Assembly: GCF_001494595.1 (NCBI RefSeq)
Contig: NZ_LN929907.1
Coordinates: 1,617,468 to 1,681,467, forward strand
Source of the DNA: Mycobacterium sp. M26
Lineage (GTDB): Bacteria > Actinomycetota > Actinomycetes > Mycobacteriales > Mycobacteriaceae
Reading direction: 5' to 3'
DNA: 64,000 nt
The translations under genes were made by a program, and so were the position numbers. The notes under the pieces were generated by a model, which was not told the origin of the DNA, ran no database searches, and saw nothing but the letters and a program-made list of their open reading frames with translations. Numbering within the stretch: the first letter of the stretch is position 1; the number at the start of each line of letters is the position of its first letter. Of the stretch, positions 1-9,524 are shown piece by piece.

Positions 1-197
1 AGATGATCGGGTACTGGAGCCAGTTCGTGAAGACCGGCGTGCCCGGCGTCACCGGTGCGCCGCAGTGGCCCCCGCTCGGCGCCGACGCGGCAACCGGCGC
101 GCGACTGTCGTTGCAGACCGGGAAGCTCTCGATCGTCACCGACTTCGCCGCCCGTCACCAGTGCCCGTTCTGGGCCACTGTGAAGGGATCGCGCTAA
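1..197 (+). CDS. Carboxylesterase type B family protein, C-terminal fragment
   Basis: Only the last ~64 codons lie in the window; the reading frame begins at base 3 and ends with TAA at 195-197. The tail has the usual end of type-B carboxylesterases: YWSQFVKTGVPG, then QWPPL, then HQCPFW near the C terminus. The catalytic Ser-Glu-His part is off the left edge, so substrate cannot be judged. The stop overlaps the stop of the convergent TetR gene by a few bases. Family assignment rests on this short tail and is moderate. Confidence 0.7.
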   Translation, partial: MIGYWSQFVKTGVPGVTGAPQWPPLGADAATGARLSLQTGKLSIVTDFAARHQCPFWATVKGSR

Positions 198-793
198 CTG
201 CGCCAGCGCGGATGTTCGACCACGGCCAGTGCCTCACTGACGTCCCGGGACAGTGACCGTCGCCGGGTGTGGCCGTCACGCACCCACCGTTGAAATGCGA
301 AATCTGCTGCCGCCAAGGACAACTGGACCAGCAATCCAGGCCGGTTGTCATCGGCGGGGTCGGCCCCCATGCGCTCGGCGATGAGTTCGGCCAGCCGGAT
401 GCGGTCGGCGGCGGGCAGCAGGGTCACCCGGTCGAGCAGGTCGGGTGCGGTCAGGATCGCTGCGAGCCAGTTCTGCAGGTCCGCATCGTCGAAGGAGCCC
501 ACCCGGGTCACGATCGCGGCCGCCAATGCCACGTCGGCCGGCTCGTCGGCGGGCCGCCGCTCCAGCAGGGCGATGATCGCGGGGCCGCCGCGCTGGACCG
601 GGCCGAGCAGCAGTTCCTCCTTGGTGGCGACATGACGGAAGAACGTCCGGGGTGACACCGCGGCCTCGGCGGCGATGTCCTCGGTGGTGACGTTGCTGAA
701 TCCCCGTGCGGCGAACAGGCGGTAGGCCGCAGCCCGGATGTCGGACAACACCTGGGCCCGCTGCCTGTCGCGCAACGAGGGGGTGTCGGTCAC
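194..793 (-). CDS. TetR/AcrR family transcriptional regulator
   Basis: A 199-residue protein, normal length for TetR. The N-terminal helix-turn-helix spans about residues 10-60: a helix rich in Ala/Arg, then TTEDIAAEAAVSPRTFFRHV and KEELL, the classic TetR recognition segment. The remainder should be the ligand and dimer domain; no ligand can be deduced. Its ATG overlaps the stop of the upstream SDR gene, so it is translationally coupled and is the last gene of a four-gene minus-strand set. It may control that set, but no operator was identified. Confidence 0.9.
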   Translation of the reverse strand: MTDTPSLRDRQRAQVLSDIRAAAYRLFAARGFSNVTTEDIAAEAAVSPRTFFRHVATKEELLLGPVQRGGPAIIALLERRPADEPADVALAAAIVTRVGSFDDADLQNWLAAILTAPDLLDRVTLLPAADRIRLAELIAERMGADPADDNRPGLLVQLSLAAADFAFQRWVRDGHTRRRSLSRDVSEALAVVEHPRWRS

Positions 794-1581
794 CGGAACG
801 ATCCCATCCCGCCGTCGACGTGGATGGTCTGCGCCGTGACATAGGCCGCGTCATCGCTGACCAGGAAGGCGACGGTCGCGCCGATATCGTGGTGGGTGTC
901 ACCGACCCGTTGCAGCGGAATGCCTTTCACGACTTTGGCGTAGACGTCCGGGAACGACTCGCGCCACCCGCGGACCCCGTCGGAGTTGGCGAACGGGCAG
1001 ATCACGTTCACCCGGATGTTGTCCGGACCCCATTCCAGCGCAGCGACTTTCGACATCCCGCGGATGGCTTCCTTGGCTCCGGCGTAGGCGCCGAACCAGG
1101 TCTGCCCGCCGGTGCCGCTGCCGGAACCGAGGTTGACCACCGAACCCCGGGCGGAGGCCTTCAGTAACGGGTAGGCGGCCTGCATCAGAAAGAAGGTGGC
1201 CCGCGGCCCGATGTCGAACACCAGGTCGTAGTCCTCCATCGTGATGTCGCTGAACGGCTTTGGCTCATTGCTCACGATGGCGTTGTTGATCAGCGCGTCC
1301 AGCCCCCCGAGGTAGTCGACCGCGGTGTCGACGATCAGGCGGTAGCTGGCGCGGTCGCACAGATCGGCGACCAGTGCCGTGGCGTGCTGTCCTTCTGCGA
1401 CGAACTGGTCGGCCACCTTGGTGACCTTGGGATCGCGGTCGACCAGCAGGACCGCGGCGCCGCGTTCCAGCAGGGCCGCGGTGATCCCGCGGCCGACGCC
1501 CTTGGCCGCGCCGGTGACGATCGCCCGCAGGCCGGTCAGCGACGTGGAATGCCAGTACGGCGGGCGATCCTCAGGTACCAC
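790..1581 (-). CDS. SDR family NAD(P)-dependent oxidoreductase
   Basis: Classical short-chain dehydrogenase of 263 residues. The cofactor motif TGAAKGVG is at residues 23-30, NNAI at 99-102 (a variant of NNAG), Ser about 153-155, and the catalytic pair Y166-x3-K170 in YAGAK. It ends with the usual HVDGG. The GTG start at 1581 overlaps the end of the VOC gene by 11 bases and its stop overlaps the TetR start. It probably oxidises or reduces an alcohol/ketone in a small catabolic set with the DapB-like and VOC proteins; the substrate is unknown. Confidence 0.88.
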   Translation of the reverse strand: MVPEDRPPYWHSTSLTGLRAIVTGAAKGVGRGITAALLERGAAVLLVDRDPKVTKVADQFVAEGQHATALVADLCDRASYRLIVDTAVDYLGGLDALINNAIVSNEPKPFSDITMEDYDLVFDIGPRATFFLMQAAYPLLKASARGSVVNLGSGSGTGGQTWFGAYAGAKEAIRGMSKVAALEWGPDNIRVNVICPFANSDGVRGWRESFPDVYAKVVKGIPLQRVGDTHHDIGATVAFLVSDDAAYVTAQTIHVDGGMGSFR

Positions 1582-2035
1582 GGTGCAACTCCAGGGATGT
1601 GCGGGCCGGTGCGGGGAACTCGATGAACTCGACGGCGGTGCCGTCAGGATCCTTGACGAAGAACATCCGCACTCCGGCGATGTCGAACGGCGCCTGATCG
1701 GGTTCGAACCCCGCGGCGCACACCCGGCGGTAGGTTTGGTCCAGGTCAGTAACCGACAGGGAGATGTTCTGGTTGCCGACGATGGACCGCCGCGGCGGGC
1801 GGGGCTGATCGCCCAGCGACAACAGTTCCAGCATCACGCCACCGACGAGTCCGCCGACCACGTGGCCCTGATTGCCCGAGGCGCCACCGATCGCCGCGTC
1901 GAAGGGCTCGCCGGACATGGTCTGGTCGAACACCACCTCCATGCCCAGCAGTTCCCGATAGAACGTCAGTGCCCGGTCCATATCGGTCACGCCCACCACA
2001 AGGTGTGAGAACCGAAGGTCGGCAAGGGGTTCCAT
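1571..2035 (-). CDS. VOC (glyoxalase/bleomycin resistance/dioxygenase) family protein
   Basis: A 154-residue protein with two beta-alpha-beta-beta-beta modules: HLVVGVTDMDRALTFY near the N terminus and ISLSVTDLDQTYRRV in the second half, ending with FFVKDPDGTAVEFIE. This is the vicinal oxygen chelate fold, which usually binds a divalent metal and performs isomerisation, epimerisation or ring cleavage. The ATG overlaps the stop of the DapB-like gene (ATGA), showing tight coupling. Which VOC reaction it catalyses cannot be told from the sequence. Confidence 0.85.
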   Translation of the reverse strand: MEPLADLRFSHLVVGVTDMDRALTFYRELLGMEVVFDQTMSGEPFDAAIGGASGNQGHVVGGLVGGVMLELLSLGDQPRPPRRSIVGNQNISLSVTDLDQTYRRVCAAGFEPDQAPFDIAGVRMFFVKDPDGTAVEFIEFPAPARTSLELHRGT

Positions 2036-3096
2036 CAGCGGGCGAGGTCCGGGGCGGCCCGGCCGGCGATGAGCGGCAGGTCCAGGTAGGTCTTGATGCC
2101 GGGCCCGGCCTGGCAGACGTAGGGGATGGCGCTGATGCAGTGGTTGGCGGTGGCCACCACACCGGGATTGCGCTTGAGCCCTTCCTCGACCGTTTCCGGT
2201 TGCAGCCCTTTGAAGGTCAGCGACACATCGGGATCACCTGTGATCTCGACCTCGAAGCGCTCACCCTGCTCGCCCAGCGTCCACGGGGGATCGAGCTCGA
2301 CCTCACACATCAGCCAGTTGACCGCCGCGGTGACCACCGGCTTGTCGTCAACGATTGCCTGCCAGCGGAACCGGCGGGCGGCCACGGTGCCGGCTTCCAT
2401 GGGGACGACGAGTTCGTCGGTGCCGTGCACCGCCACCGCCACCTCCTGAGTGGAGCGGATCGTGGGCTCGGACCGGAAGCCCAGTTCGTCGGCGACCATC
2501 CACACCGACGCCTTGAACCCGGCTTCCAGTAGTGACGCGATCGGCCCGCTCATCGCCTGCTCGGGAGTGAGGCCGAAACCCATCACCTCACGCACCACCA
2601 GGGGAGCGTTGTAGGTGCGGATGTCGGAGAACTCCTCGGCACGCACGTGGGTGATGGCCGACGACAGCGACGACACCATCAACGGGAATCGTTCGGTGAT
2701 GCCACCGGGGTGGATGCCCGACCCGTGCAGGGTGACGCCACCGGCCTGGCAGGCCTCCTCGATGGCCTGGACGGCGGGGCTCTGACGGTCCGGGTAGACC
2801 CACCCGACGGGCGTCACGACGTTCTTGCCGGACCGCAGGATGCGGGCGACGACCTGGTCGTCGGGCAGCAGCGGGGAGTACATGACGCAGTCCGCGTCCA
2901 GAGCGAGCAGGGCGTCGACGTCGGTGGTCGCGGCGACCCCGACCGGACCCTCGCCGATCAGCTCGCCGACATCGCGGCCGTTCTTGTCGTCGCTGTGAAC
3001 CCAGCAGCCGACGAGTTCGAGTTCGGGGTGGCGCAGGACGCCCTGGATTGCGGCCTTGCCGACACCGCCGGTGGCCCACTGGATGACTCGGTACAT
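2035..3096 (-). CDS. DapB-like NAD(P)H-dependent reductase (dihydrodipicolinate reductase-like family)
   Basis: A 353-residue protein that starts with a Rossmann strand and glycine loop, VIQWATGGVGKAAIQG (about residues 4-19), followed by ELELVGCWV. Length and layout match the actinobacterial DapB-like / 2,4-diaminopentanoate-dehydrogenase-like group rather than true DapB (~245 residues). Such proteins occur in many paralogous copies in mycobacteria, often in catabolic gene sets. It is first in the minus-strand set DapB-like, VOC, SDR, TetR. Cofactor binding is well supported; the substrate is unknown. Confidence 0.8.
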   Translation of the reverse strand: MYRVIQWATGGVGKAAIQGVLRHPELELVGCWVHSDDKNGRDVGELIGEGPVGVAATTDVDALLALDADCVMYSPLLPDDQVVARILRSGKNVVTPVGWVYPDRQSPAVQAIEEACQAGGVTLHGSGIHPGGITERFPLMVSSLSSAITHVRAEEFSDIRTYNAPLVVREVMGFGLTPEQAMSGPIASLLEAGFKASVWMVADELGFRSEPTIRSTQEVAVAVHGTDELVVPMEAGTVAARRFRWQAIVDDKPVVTAAVNWLMCEVELDPPWTLGEQGERFEVEITGDPDVSLTFKGLQPETVEEGLKRNPGVVATANHCISAIPYVCQAGPGIKTYLDLPLIAGRAAPDLAR

Positions 3097-3128
3097 GTCG
3101 GCATGCTATGCCGACATGGCAGTGACTG

Positions 3129-3611
3129 TCAGTAGGACCGGGACGGCGTCACCCAGGTGGTGATCTCGGCGTGGAACACCTCGGTCCCGAACCGGTCGTA
3201 GGCGCTGATCGGCACCACCACCTCGGTGCCCTGGGTGATCGCGGCGAAGTCCGGCGGATCGATGCGGGCGCAGACGCGCAGCGCGGTCGTGGCCTTGTGC
3301 AGGTACTGGACGTCCATGGCCTTGGGAATCCAGCGGTGGGTGGTGGGGACCGTGGCCTCCATCAGCATGCCCATCGCCAGCTCGGCGGCATTGCACATCG
3401 CGATCGCGTGCACGGTGCGCAGGTGGTTATAGGTGAGGAGCCATTTGCGGATGCTGACTTCGGCGTAGCCCGGTTCCATCCGCACGATGTGAGGCAGCAG
3501 CGTGGCGAAGAACGGCACTCGCACGGCCGCGGCCGCCGAGAACGCCACCCGTCCGCCGGGGTATCGGGACAGTCGCTGCCAGATCCGGTAGGTACCGGTC
3601 GTCGCCACCAT
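3129..3611 (-). CDS. Hotdog-fold protein, DUF4442-like
   Basis: A 160-residue protein with the DUF4442/PaaI-like hotdog pattern: a hydrophobic N-terminal stretch, the segment VSIRKWLLTYNHLRTVHAIA leading into the central helix NAAELAMGMLME, and late beta strands (VPISAYDRFGTEVFHAEITTWV). Members are thought to be acyl-CoA thioesterase-like, but no catalytic proof exists for this group. It is read away from the S10 promoter region, so 3612-4062 is a divergent control region. From memory, a similar small gene lies near rpsJ in other mycobacteria. Confidence 0.7.
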   Translation of the reverse strand: MVATTGTYRIWQRLSRYPGGRVAFSAAAAVRVPFFATLLPHIVRMEPGYAEVSIRKWLLTYNHLRTVHAIAMCNAAELAMGMLMEATVPTTHRWIPKAMDVQYLHKATTALRVCARIDPPDFAAITQGTEVVVPISAYDRFGTEVFHAEITTWVTPSRSY

Positions 3612-3721
3612 GCCGGCCGACCTTACTCCGCAGTAAGATCAGTCGTCCGGCCGCATCGCCGCAGCCCGGGCGCACCCGCGCTGAGCAGGCAGTGCAGGAA
3701 TTCCGATCGCGCTCCGGCGAG

Positions 3722-3755
3722 ATTTGGCTGGTGCTCGAGCGAATTTGGCTGGTGC
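3722..3755. repeat. Tandem 13-bp direct repeat ATTTGGCTGGTGC upstream of rpsJ
   Basis: The 13-mer occurs at 3722-3734 and, identical, at 3743-3755, so the copies are 21 bp apart (two helical turns). The second copy contains the proposed -35 element of the S10 promoter. Such spacing could place two protein-binding sites on one DNA face, or offer two alternative -35 hexamers. Confidence 0.7.
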
Positions 3756-3773
3756 CGCGATCTAGGGCATACT
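3745..3773 (+). promoter_or_regulatory. Predicted S10 operon promoter
   Basis: TTGGCT at 3745-3750, a 17-bp spacer, then CATACT at 3768-3773, a fair SigA-type promoter. It would give a leader of about 280 nt before rpsJ. The rest of the 451-bp gap 3612-4062 holds no gene I can support, only this promoter, the direct repeat and the hairpin at 4021-4036. Confidence 0.5.
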
Positions 3774-4020
3774 GTTCGGGTTGCCTTGAGCCGGATTCGC
3801 CCCCATCGGGAGCGTCCCGCACAAGGTATACGACCGGCGCCCGAACGGGCGCGTCCGGTCCCAACCTCGGAGCGCGATGGTTTTTCCACGCGCCTCGCAG
3901 GCTGCGTGAGGGCGACACGCCCGACCGCGGGGGCCGGTGTACCAGGACAGGTAAAGAGCGGCGGCGACAGCCAGCGCTGAGTCTCGGCCCCAGGCCGGAA
4001 CGGCAGCGCACGACCACCGT

Positions 4021-4036
4021 GTCCCCTTGCGGGGAC
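4021..4036 (+). promoter_or_regulatory. Leader hairpin just before the rpsJ ribosome-binding site
   Basis: A perfect 6-bp stem GTCCCC-TTGC-GGGGAC ending 26 bases before the rpsJ start. The purine-rich stretch that follows (GGAGTGAAGGTAGGAG, 4043-4058) is the ribosome-binding region. It could be part of a translational control element, but this is not shown. Confidence 0.4.
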
Positions 4037-4062
4037 CAAGCAGGAGTGAAGGTAGGAGAAGC

Positions 4063-4368
4063 GTGGCGGGACAAAAGATCCGCATCAGGCTCAAGGCCTA
4101 CGACCATGAGGCCATTGATGCCTCGGCGCGCAAGATCGTGGAGACGGTCACCCGAACCGGCGCCAGTGTGGTCGGCCCGGTGCCGCTGCCGACGGAGAAG
4201 AACGTGTACTGCGTCATCCGCTCCCCGCATAAGTACAAGGACTCGCGGGAGCACTTCGAGATGCGTACTCACAAGCGGCTCATCGACATCCTCGACCCGA
4301 CGCCGAAGACGGTCGACGCGCTCATGCGCATCGATCTGCCGGCCAGCGTCGACGTGAACATCCAGTAG
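4063..4368 (+). CDS. rpsJ: 30S ribosomal protein S10
   Basis: First gene of the S10 operon; S10 sits in the 30S head and also acts as NusE in antitermination. The GTG start at 4063 gives [19 protein letters not shown] and a 101-residue protein, the standard mycobacterial length; a strong AGGAG lies 5-10 bases upstream. An in-frame TTG at 4027 would add an unconserved extension and is not used. Family motifs RLKAYDH, GPVPLPT and [15 protein letters not shown] are intact. rplC follows after 14 bases. Confidence 0.98.
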
Positions 4369-4382
4369 GGGTCGGCGAAGAC

Positions 4383-5036
4383 ATGGCACGTAAAGGAATC
4401 TTGGGTACGAAGCTGGGCATGACCCAGGTCTTCGACGAGAACAACCGCGTCGTTCCCGTGACGGTCGTCAAGGCCGGTCCGAACGTCGTGACCCGCATCC
4501 GCACGCCCGAGCGTGACGGCTACAGCGCGGTGCAGCTCGCCTACGGCGAGATCAGCCCGCGCAAGGTGACCAAGCCGGTCACCGGCCAGTTCAGCGCCGC
4601 CGGCATCAACCCGCGCCGCCACCTCGCCGAGCTTCGGCTCGACGACGAGGCCGCGGCAGCCGAGTACGAGGTCGGCCAGGAGCTGACGGCGGAGATCTTC
4701 GCCGACGGCACCTACGTCGACGTCACCGGCACGTCCAAGGGCAAGGGCTACGCGGGCACCATGAAGCGCCACGGTTTCCGTGGCCAGGGCGCCAGCCACG
4801 GTGCCCAGGCGGTGCACCGCCGGCCCGGTTCGATCGGTGGCTGCGCCACCCCGGGCCGCGTCTTCAAGGGCACCCGGATGTCGGGCCGGATGGGCAGCGA
4901 CCGCATCACCACGCAGAACCTGCTGGTGCACAAGGTCGATGCCGAGAACGGCGTGCTGTTGATCAAGGGTGCGGTCCCCGGCCGCACCGGCGGCCTGGTG
5001 ATGGTTCGCACCGCGGTCAAACGAGGTGAGAAGTAA
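4383..5036 (+). CDS. rplC: 50S ribosomal protein L3
   Basis: 217 residues, usual length. It begins [19 protein letters not shown], the diagnostic L3 start, and carries the conserved loop with [20 protein letters not shown] that reaches toward the peptidyl transferase centre. L3 is an early 50S assembly protein. Its TAA stop shares one base with the rplD start (TAATG), indicating coupling. Confidence 0.98.
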   Translation: MARKGILGTKLGMTQVFDENNRVVPVTVVKAGPNVVTRIRTPERDGYSAVQLAYGEISPRKVTKPVTGQFSAAGINPRRHLAELRLDDEAAAAEYEVGQELTAEIFADGTYVDVTGTSKGKGYAGTMKRHGFRGQGASHGAQAVHRRPGSIGGCATPGRVFKGTRMSGRMGSDRITTQNLLVHKVDAENGVLLIKGAVPGRTGGLVMVRTAVKRGEK

Positions 5037-5686
5037 TGACTCTCAAGATTGACGTCCATACCCCGGGCGGCAAGAAGGACGGCAGCGTCGAGTTGCCGGC
5101 CGAGCTGTTCGACGTGGAAGCCAACGTGGCGCTCATGCACCAGGTGGTGACCGCGCAGCTGGCGGCCAAGCGACAGGGCACGCACGCGACCAAGACTCGC
5201 GCCCAGGTGTCCGGCGGTGGCAAGAAGCCGTACCGGCAGAAGGGCACCGGCCGCGCCCGTCAGGGCTCGACCCGCGCGCCGCAGTTCACCGGTGGTGGCA
5301 CCGTCCACGGCCCGCAGCCGCGCGACTACAGCCAGCGCACCCCGAAGAAGATGATCGCCGCCGCACTGCGTGGCGCCTTGTCCGACCGGGCCCGCAATGA
5401 GCGTATCCACGCGGTCACCGAGCTGGTCGAGGGCCAGACCCCGTCGACCAAGAGCGCCAAGGCGTTCCTGGGCTCGCTGACCGAGAACAAGAAGGTGCTG
5501 ATCGTGATCGGCCGCAGCGACGAGGTCGGTGCGAAGAGCGTGCGCAACCTGCCTGGTGTGCATGTGATCTCGCCGGACCAGCTCAACACCTACGACGTCC
5601 TCAATGCCGACGACGTGGTGTTCAGCGTGGAGGCCCTCAACGCTTACATCGAGCACGCGAAGGCGAAGCAGGAGGTGTCCGCCTGA
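5036..5686 (+). CDS. rplD: 50S ribosomal protein L4
   Basis: 216 residues. The extended internal loop with [20 protein letters not shown] and [11 protein letters not shown] is typical of L4; this loop lines the exit tunnel near the macrolide site. In enterobacteria L4 represses the S10 operon, but there is no evidence that this applies here. The start overlaps the rplC stop and the stop overlaps the rplW start, one base each. Confidence 0.98.
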   Translation: MTLKIDVHTPGGKKDGSVELPAELFDVEANVALMHQVVTAQLAAKRQGTHATKTRAQVSGGGKKPYRQKGTGRARQGSTRAPQFTGGGTVHGPQPRDYSQRTPKKMIAAALRGALSDRARNERIHAVTELVEGQTPSTKSAKAFLGSLTENKKVLIVIGRSDEVGAKSVRNLPGVHVISPDQLNTYDVLNADDVVFSVEALNAYIEHAKAKQEVSA

Positions 5687-5988
5687 TGGCTACCGTGACC
5701 GACCCCCGCGACATCATCCTGGCTCCGGTGATCTCGGAGAAGTCGTACGGGCTGATCGAGGACAACGTCTACACGTTCGTCGTCCACCCGGACTCGAACA
5801 AGACGCAGATCAAGATCGCCATCGAGAAGATCTTCAAGGTGAAGGTCGACTCGGTGAACACCGCCAACCGGCAGGGCAAGCGCAAGCGCACCCGTACCGG
5901 CTTCGGCAAGCGCAAGAGCACCAAGCGCGCGATCGTGACCCTGGCCCCCGGCAGCAAGCCGATCGACCTCTTCGGAGCACCGGCCTAG
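5686..5988 (+). CDS. rplW: 50S ribosomal protein L23
   Basis: 100 residues, beginning [20 protein letters not shown], the normal L23 N terminus. The basic loop [19 protein letters not shown] contacts 23S rRNA. L23 lies at the tunnel exit and docks trigger factor and SRP. It is coupled to rplD by a one-base overlap; a 33-base gap follows before rplB. Confidence 0.98.
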   Translation: MATVTDPRDIILAPVISEKSYGLIEDNVYTFVVHPDSNKTQIKIAIEKIFKVKVDSVNTANRQGKRKRTRTGFGKRKSTKRAIVTLAPGSKPIDLFGAPA

Positions 5989-6021
5989 CCCGGGAACGAA
6001 CAAGGACTCAGGAACCAGAAC

Positions 6022-6858
6022 ATGGGAATTCGCAAGTACAAGCCGACGACCCCCGGTCGCCGCGGTGCCAGCGTCTCCGATTTCGCCGAGATCACTCGCT
6101 CGACTCCGGAGAAGTCGCTGATCCGTCCGCTGCACAGCACCGGTGGTCGCAACGCACATGGCCGAATCACCACTCGGCACAAGGGCGGTGGCCACAAGCG
6201 CGCCTACCGGGTGATCGACTTCCGTCGTAACGACAAGGACGGCGTCAACGCCAAGGTCGCACACATCGAGTACGACCCCAACCGCACTGCGAACATCGCA
6301 CTGCTGCACTTCCTGGACGGCGAGAAGCGCTACATCATTGCGCCGCAGGGTCTCAAGCAGGGCGACATTGTGGAGTCGGGTCCCAACGCCGACATCAAGC
6401 CCGGCAACAACCTGCCCATGCGCAACATCCCCGCCGGCACCGTGATCCACGCCGTGGAGCTGCGCCCGGGTGGCGGAGCCAAGCTGGCCCGTTCGGCCGG
6501 CTCGAGCATCCAGCTGCTGGGCAAGGAAGGCAGCTACGCCTCCCTGCGTATGCCCTCGGGTGAGATCCGCCGTGTCGACGTGCGCTGCCGCGCCACCGTC
6601 GGTGAGGTGGGCAACGCCGAGCAGGCCAACATCAACTGGGGCAAGGCCGGCCGTATGCGGTGGAAGGGCAAGCGCCCGACCGTCCGTGGTGTCGTGATGA
6701 ACCCGGTCGACCACCCGCACGGCGGTGGTGAGGGCAAGACCTCCGGTGGTCGCCACCCGGTCAGCCCGTGGGGCAAGCCCGAGGGCCGCACCCGCAAGCC
6801 CAACAAGCCGAGCGACAAGCTCATCGTCCGACGCCGGCGCACCGGCAAGAAGCGCTAG
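6022..6858 (+). CDS. rplB: 50S ribosomal protein L2
   Basis: 278 residues. L2 is needed for subunit association and supports peptidyl transfer. Conserved L2 blocks are present: [29 protein letters not shown], and the C-terminal [15 protein letters not shown] whose histidine is the most conserved residue of the family. The tail is strongly basic. rpsS begins 15 bases later behind an AGGAGAG site. Confidence 0.98.
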   Translation: MGIRKYKPTTPGRRGASVSDFAEITRSTPEKSLIRPLHSTGGRNAHGRITTRHKGGGHKRAYRVIDFRRNDKDGVNAKVAHIEYDPNRTANIALLHFLDGEKRYIIAPQGLKQGDIVESGPNADIKPGNNLPMRNIPAGTVIHAVELRPGGGAKLARSAGSSIQLLGKEGSYASLRMPSGEIRRVDVRCRATVGEVGNAEQANINWGKAGRMRWKGKRPTVRGVVMNPVDHPHGGGEGKTSGGRHPVSPWGKPEGRTRKPNKPSDKLIVRRRRTGKKR

Positions 6859-6873
6859 GCAGGAGAGTAAGCA

Positions 6874-7151
6874 ATGCCACGCAGCCTGAAGAAGGGTCCG
6901 TTCGTCGACGACCATCTGCTCAAGAAGGTCGACGTCCAGAACGAGAAGAACACCAAGCAGGTCATCAAGACCTGGTCGCGTCGTTCGACCATCATCCCGG
7001 ACTTCATCGGTCATACCTTCGCCGTCCATGACGGTCGCAAGCACGTGCCGGTGTTCGTCACCGAGGCCATGGTCGGCCACAAGCTGGGCGAGTTCGCCCC
7101 GACGCGGACGTTCAAGGGTCACATCAAGGACGACCGGAAGAGCAAGCGCCG

Positions 7152-7155
<4 letters not shown>
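6874..7155 (+). CDS. rpsS: 30S ribosomal protein S19
   Basis: 93 residues, [19 protein letters not shown] at the N terminus, then [20 protein letters not shown] and the basic tail [13 protein letters not shown]19 sits in the 30S head with S13 near the A-site finger. The stop overlaps the rplV start by four bases (ATGA), so the two are coupled. Confidence 0.98.
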
Positions 7156-8440
<1,285 letters not shown>

Positions 8441-8443
8441 GTC

Positions 8444-8860
8444 ATGTTGATTCCCCGTAAAGTCAAGCACCGCAAGCAACACCACCCTAAGCAGCGTGGT
8501 ATTGCCAGCGGTGGCACGTCGGTGACGTTCGGTGATTACGGCATCCAGGCCCTGGAGCACGCTTACATCACCAACCGGCAGATCGAGTCCGCTCGTATCG
8601 CCATCAACCGGCACATCAAGCGTGGCGGCAAGGTGTGGATCAACATCTTCCCGGACCGTCCGCTGACCAAGAAGCCCGCCGAAACCCGCATGGGTTCCGG
8701 TAAGGGTTCCCCGGAGTGGTGGGTGGCCAACGTCAAGCCCGGCCGCGTGCTCTTCGAGCTGAGCTACCCCAATGAGCAGATCGCGCGCGAAGCACTGACC
8801 CGCGCGATCCACAAGTTGCCGATCAAGGCACGCATCGTGACCCGAGAGGAGCAGTTCTGA
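8444..8860 (+). CDS. rplP: 50S ribosomal protein L16
   Basis: 138 residues, [19 protein letters not shown] at the start, followed by [17 protein letters not shown] and the loop with [21 protein letters not shown]16 lies near the A-site tRNA elbow and is a late assembly protein. Three bases separate it from rpsC, and its stop overlaps the rpmC start by one base. Confidence 0.98.
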   Translation: MLIPRKVKHRKQHHPKQRGIASGGTSVTFGDYGIQALEHAYITNRQIESARIAINRHIKRGGKVWINIFPDRPLTKKPAETRMGSGKGSPEWWVANVKPGRVLFELSYPNEQIAREALTRAIHKLPIKARIVTREEQF

Positions 8861-9093
8861 TGGCAGTGGGCGTCAGCGCCGGCGAACTGCGCGAACTGAC
8901 CGACGACGAGTTGGTCGACAAGCTGCGCGAGTCGAAGGAAGAGCTGTTCAATCTGCGTTTCCAGATGGCCACCGGGCAGCTGGACAACAACCGCCGGCTT
9001 CGCACGGTCCGGCAGGAAATCGCACGCATCTACACGGTGCTGCGGGAACGTGAACTGGGTCTGGCCTCCGGACCCGCTGGTGAGGAATCGTGA
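8860..9093 (+). CDS. rpmC: 50S ribosomal protein L29
   Basis: 77 residues forming the usual two-helix protein: [20 protein letters not shown] and then [15 protein letters not shown] followed by [18 protein letters not shown]29 is at the tunnel exit beside L23. It overlaps rplP by one base, and its TGA shares a base with the ATG of rpsQ. Confidence 0.97.
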   Translation: MAVGVSAGELRELTDDELVDKLRESKEELFNLRFQMATGQLDNNRRLRTVRQEIARIYTVLRERELGLASGPAGEES

Positions 9094-9389
9094 TGGCAGA
9101 AACCAAGGGACCCAAGCACACCCCGGCGGCTGAGAAGCCCCGTGGTCGACGCAAGACCGCGATCGGCTACGTGGTCAGCGACAAGATGGAGAAGACCATC
9201 GTCGTCGAACTCGAGTCGCGCGTGCAGCACCCCAAGTACGGCAAGATCATTCGCACGACCAAGAAGGTCAAGGCCCACGACGAGGACGGCGTCGCCGGCA
9301 TCGGCGACCGGGTCTCGCTGATGGAGACCCGTCCGCTCTCGGCGACCAAGCGCTGGCGCCTGGTGGACGTGCTCGAGAAGGCCAAGTAG
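9093..9389 (+). CDS. rpsQ: 30S ribosomal protein S17
   Basis: 98 residues from ATG 9093; an adjacent GTG at 9090 would add one residue only. The OB-fold core is [20 protein letters not shown], then [19 protein letters not shown] and [21 protein letters not shown]17 is a primary 16S rRNA binder. As I recall, the M. tuberculosis protein has a longer N-terminal extension than the ~15 residues seen here. This is the last gene of the S10 operon; a terminator follows after 27 bases. Confidence 0.96.
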   Translation: MAETKGPKHTPAAEKPRGRRKTAIGYVVSDKMEKTIVVELESRVQHPKYGKIIRTTKKVKAHDEDGVAGIGDRVSLMETRPLSATKRWRLVDVLEKAK

Positions 9390-9416
9390 CCACTCGCTTT
9401 CACCACGATCGTGGAG

Positions 9417-9450
9417 ATGCCCATCGCCGATTGCGGCGGTGGGCATTTTC
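9417..9450 (+). terminator. Intrinsic terminator after rpsQ
   Basis: A 13-bp stem with one G-T wobble (arms 9417-9429 and 9434-9446, loop ATTG) followed directly by TTTTC. It closes the S10 operon, so the genes downstream need their own promoter or read-through. Confidence 0.85.
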
Positions 9451-9524
9451 GTCGGTAACTAACGAAGGCGATAATTCGGCGGTTCGGCGCGGTCACCAGC
9501 AGGTGAGTGCCTACGATTCATCCG

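Noticed and set aside
5644..7122. 492-codon open frame on the minus strand opposite rplB
   Set aside because: Shadow of rplW, rplB and rpsS; the plus-strand frames are unmistakable ribosomal proteins and the minus frame gives low-complexity sequence.
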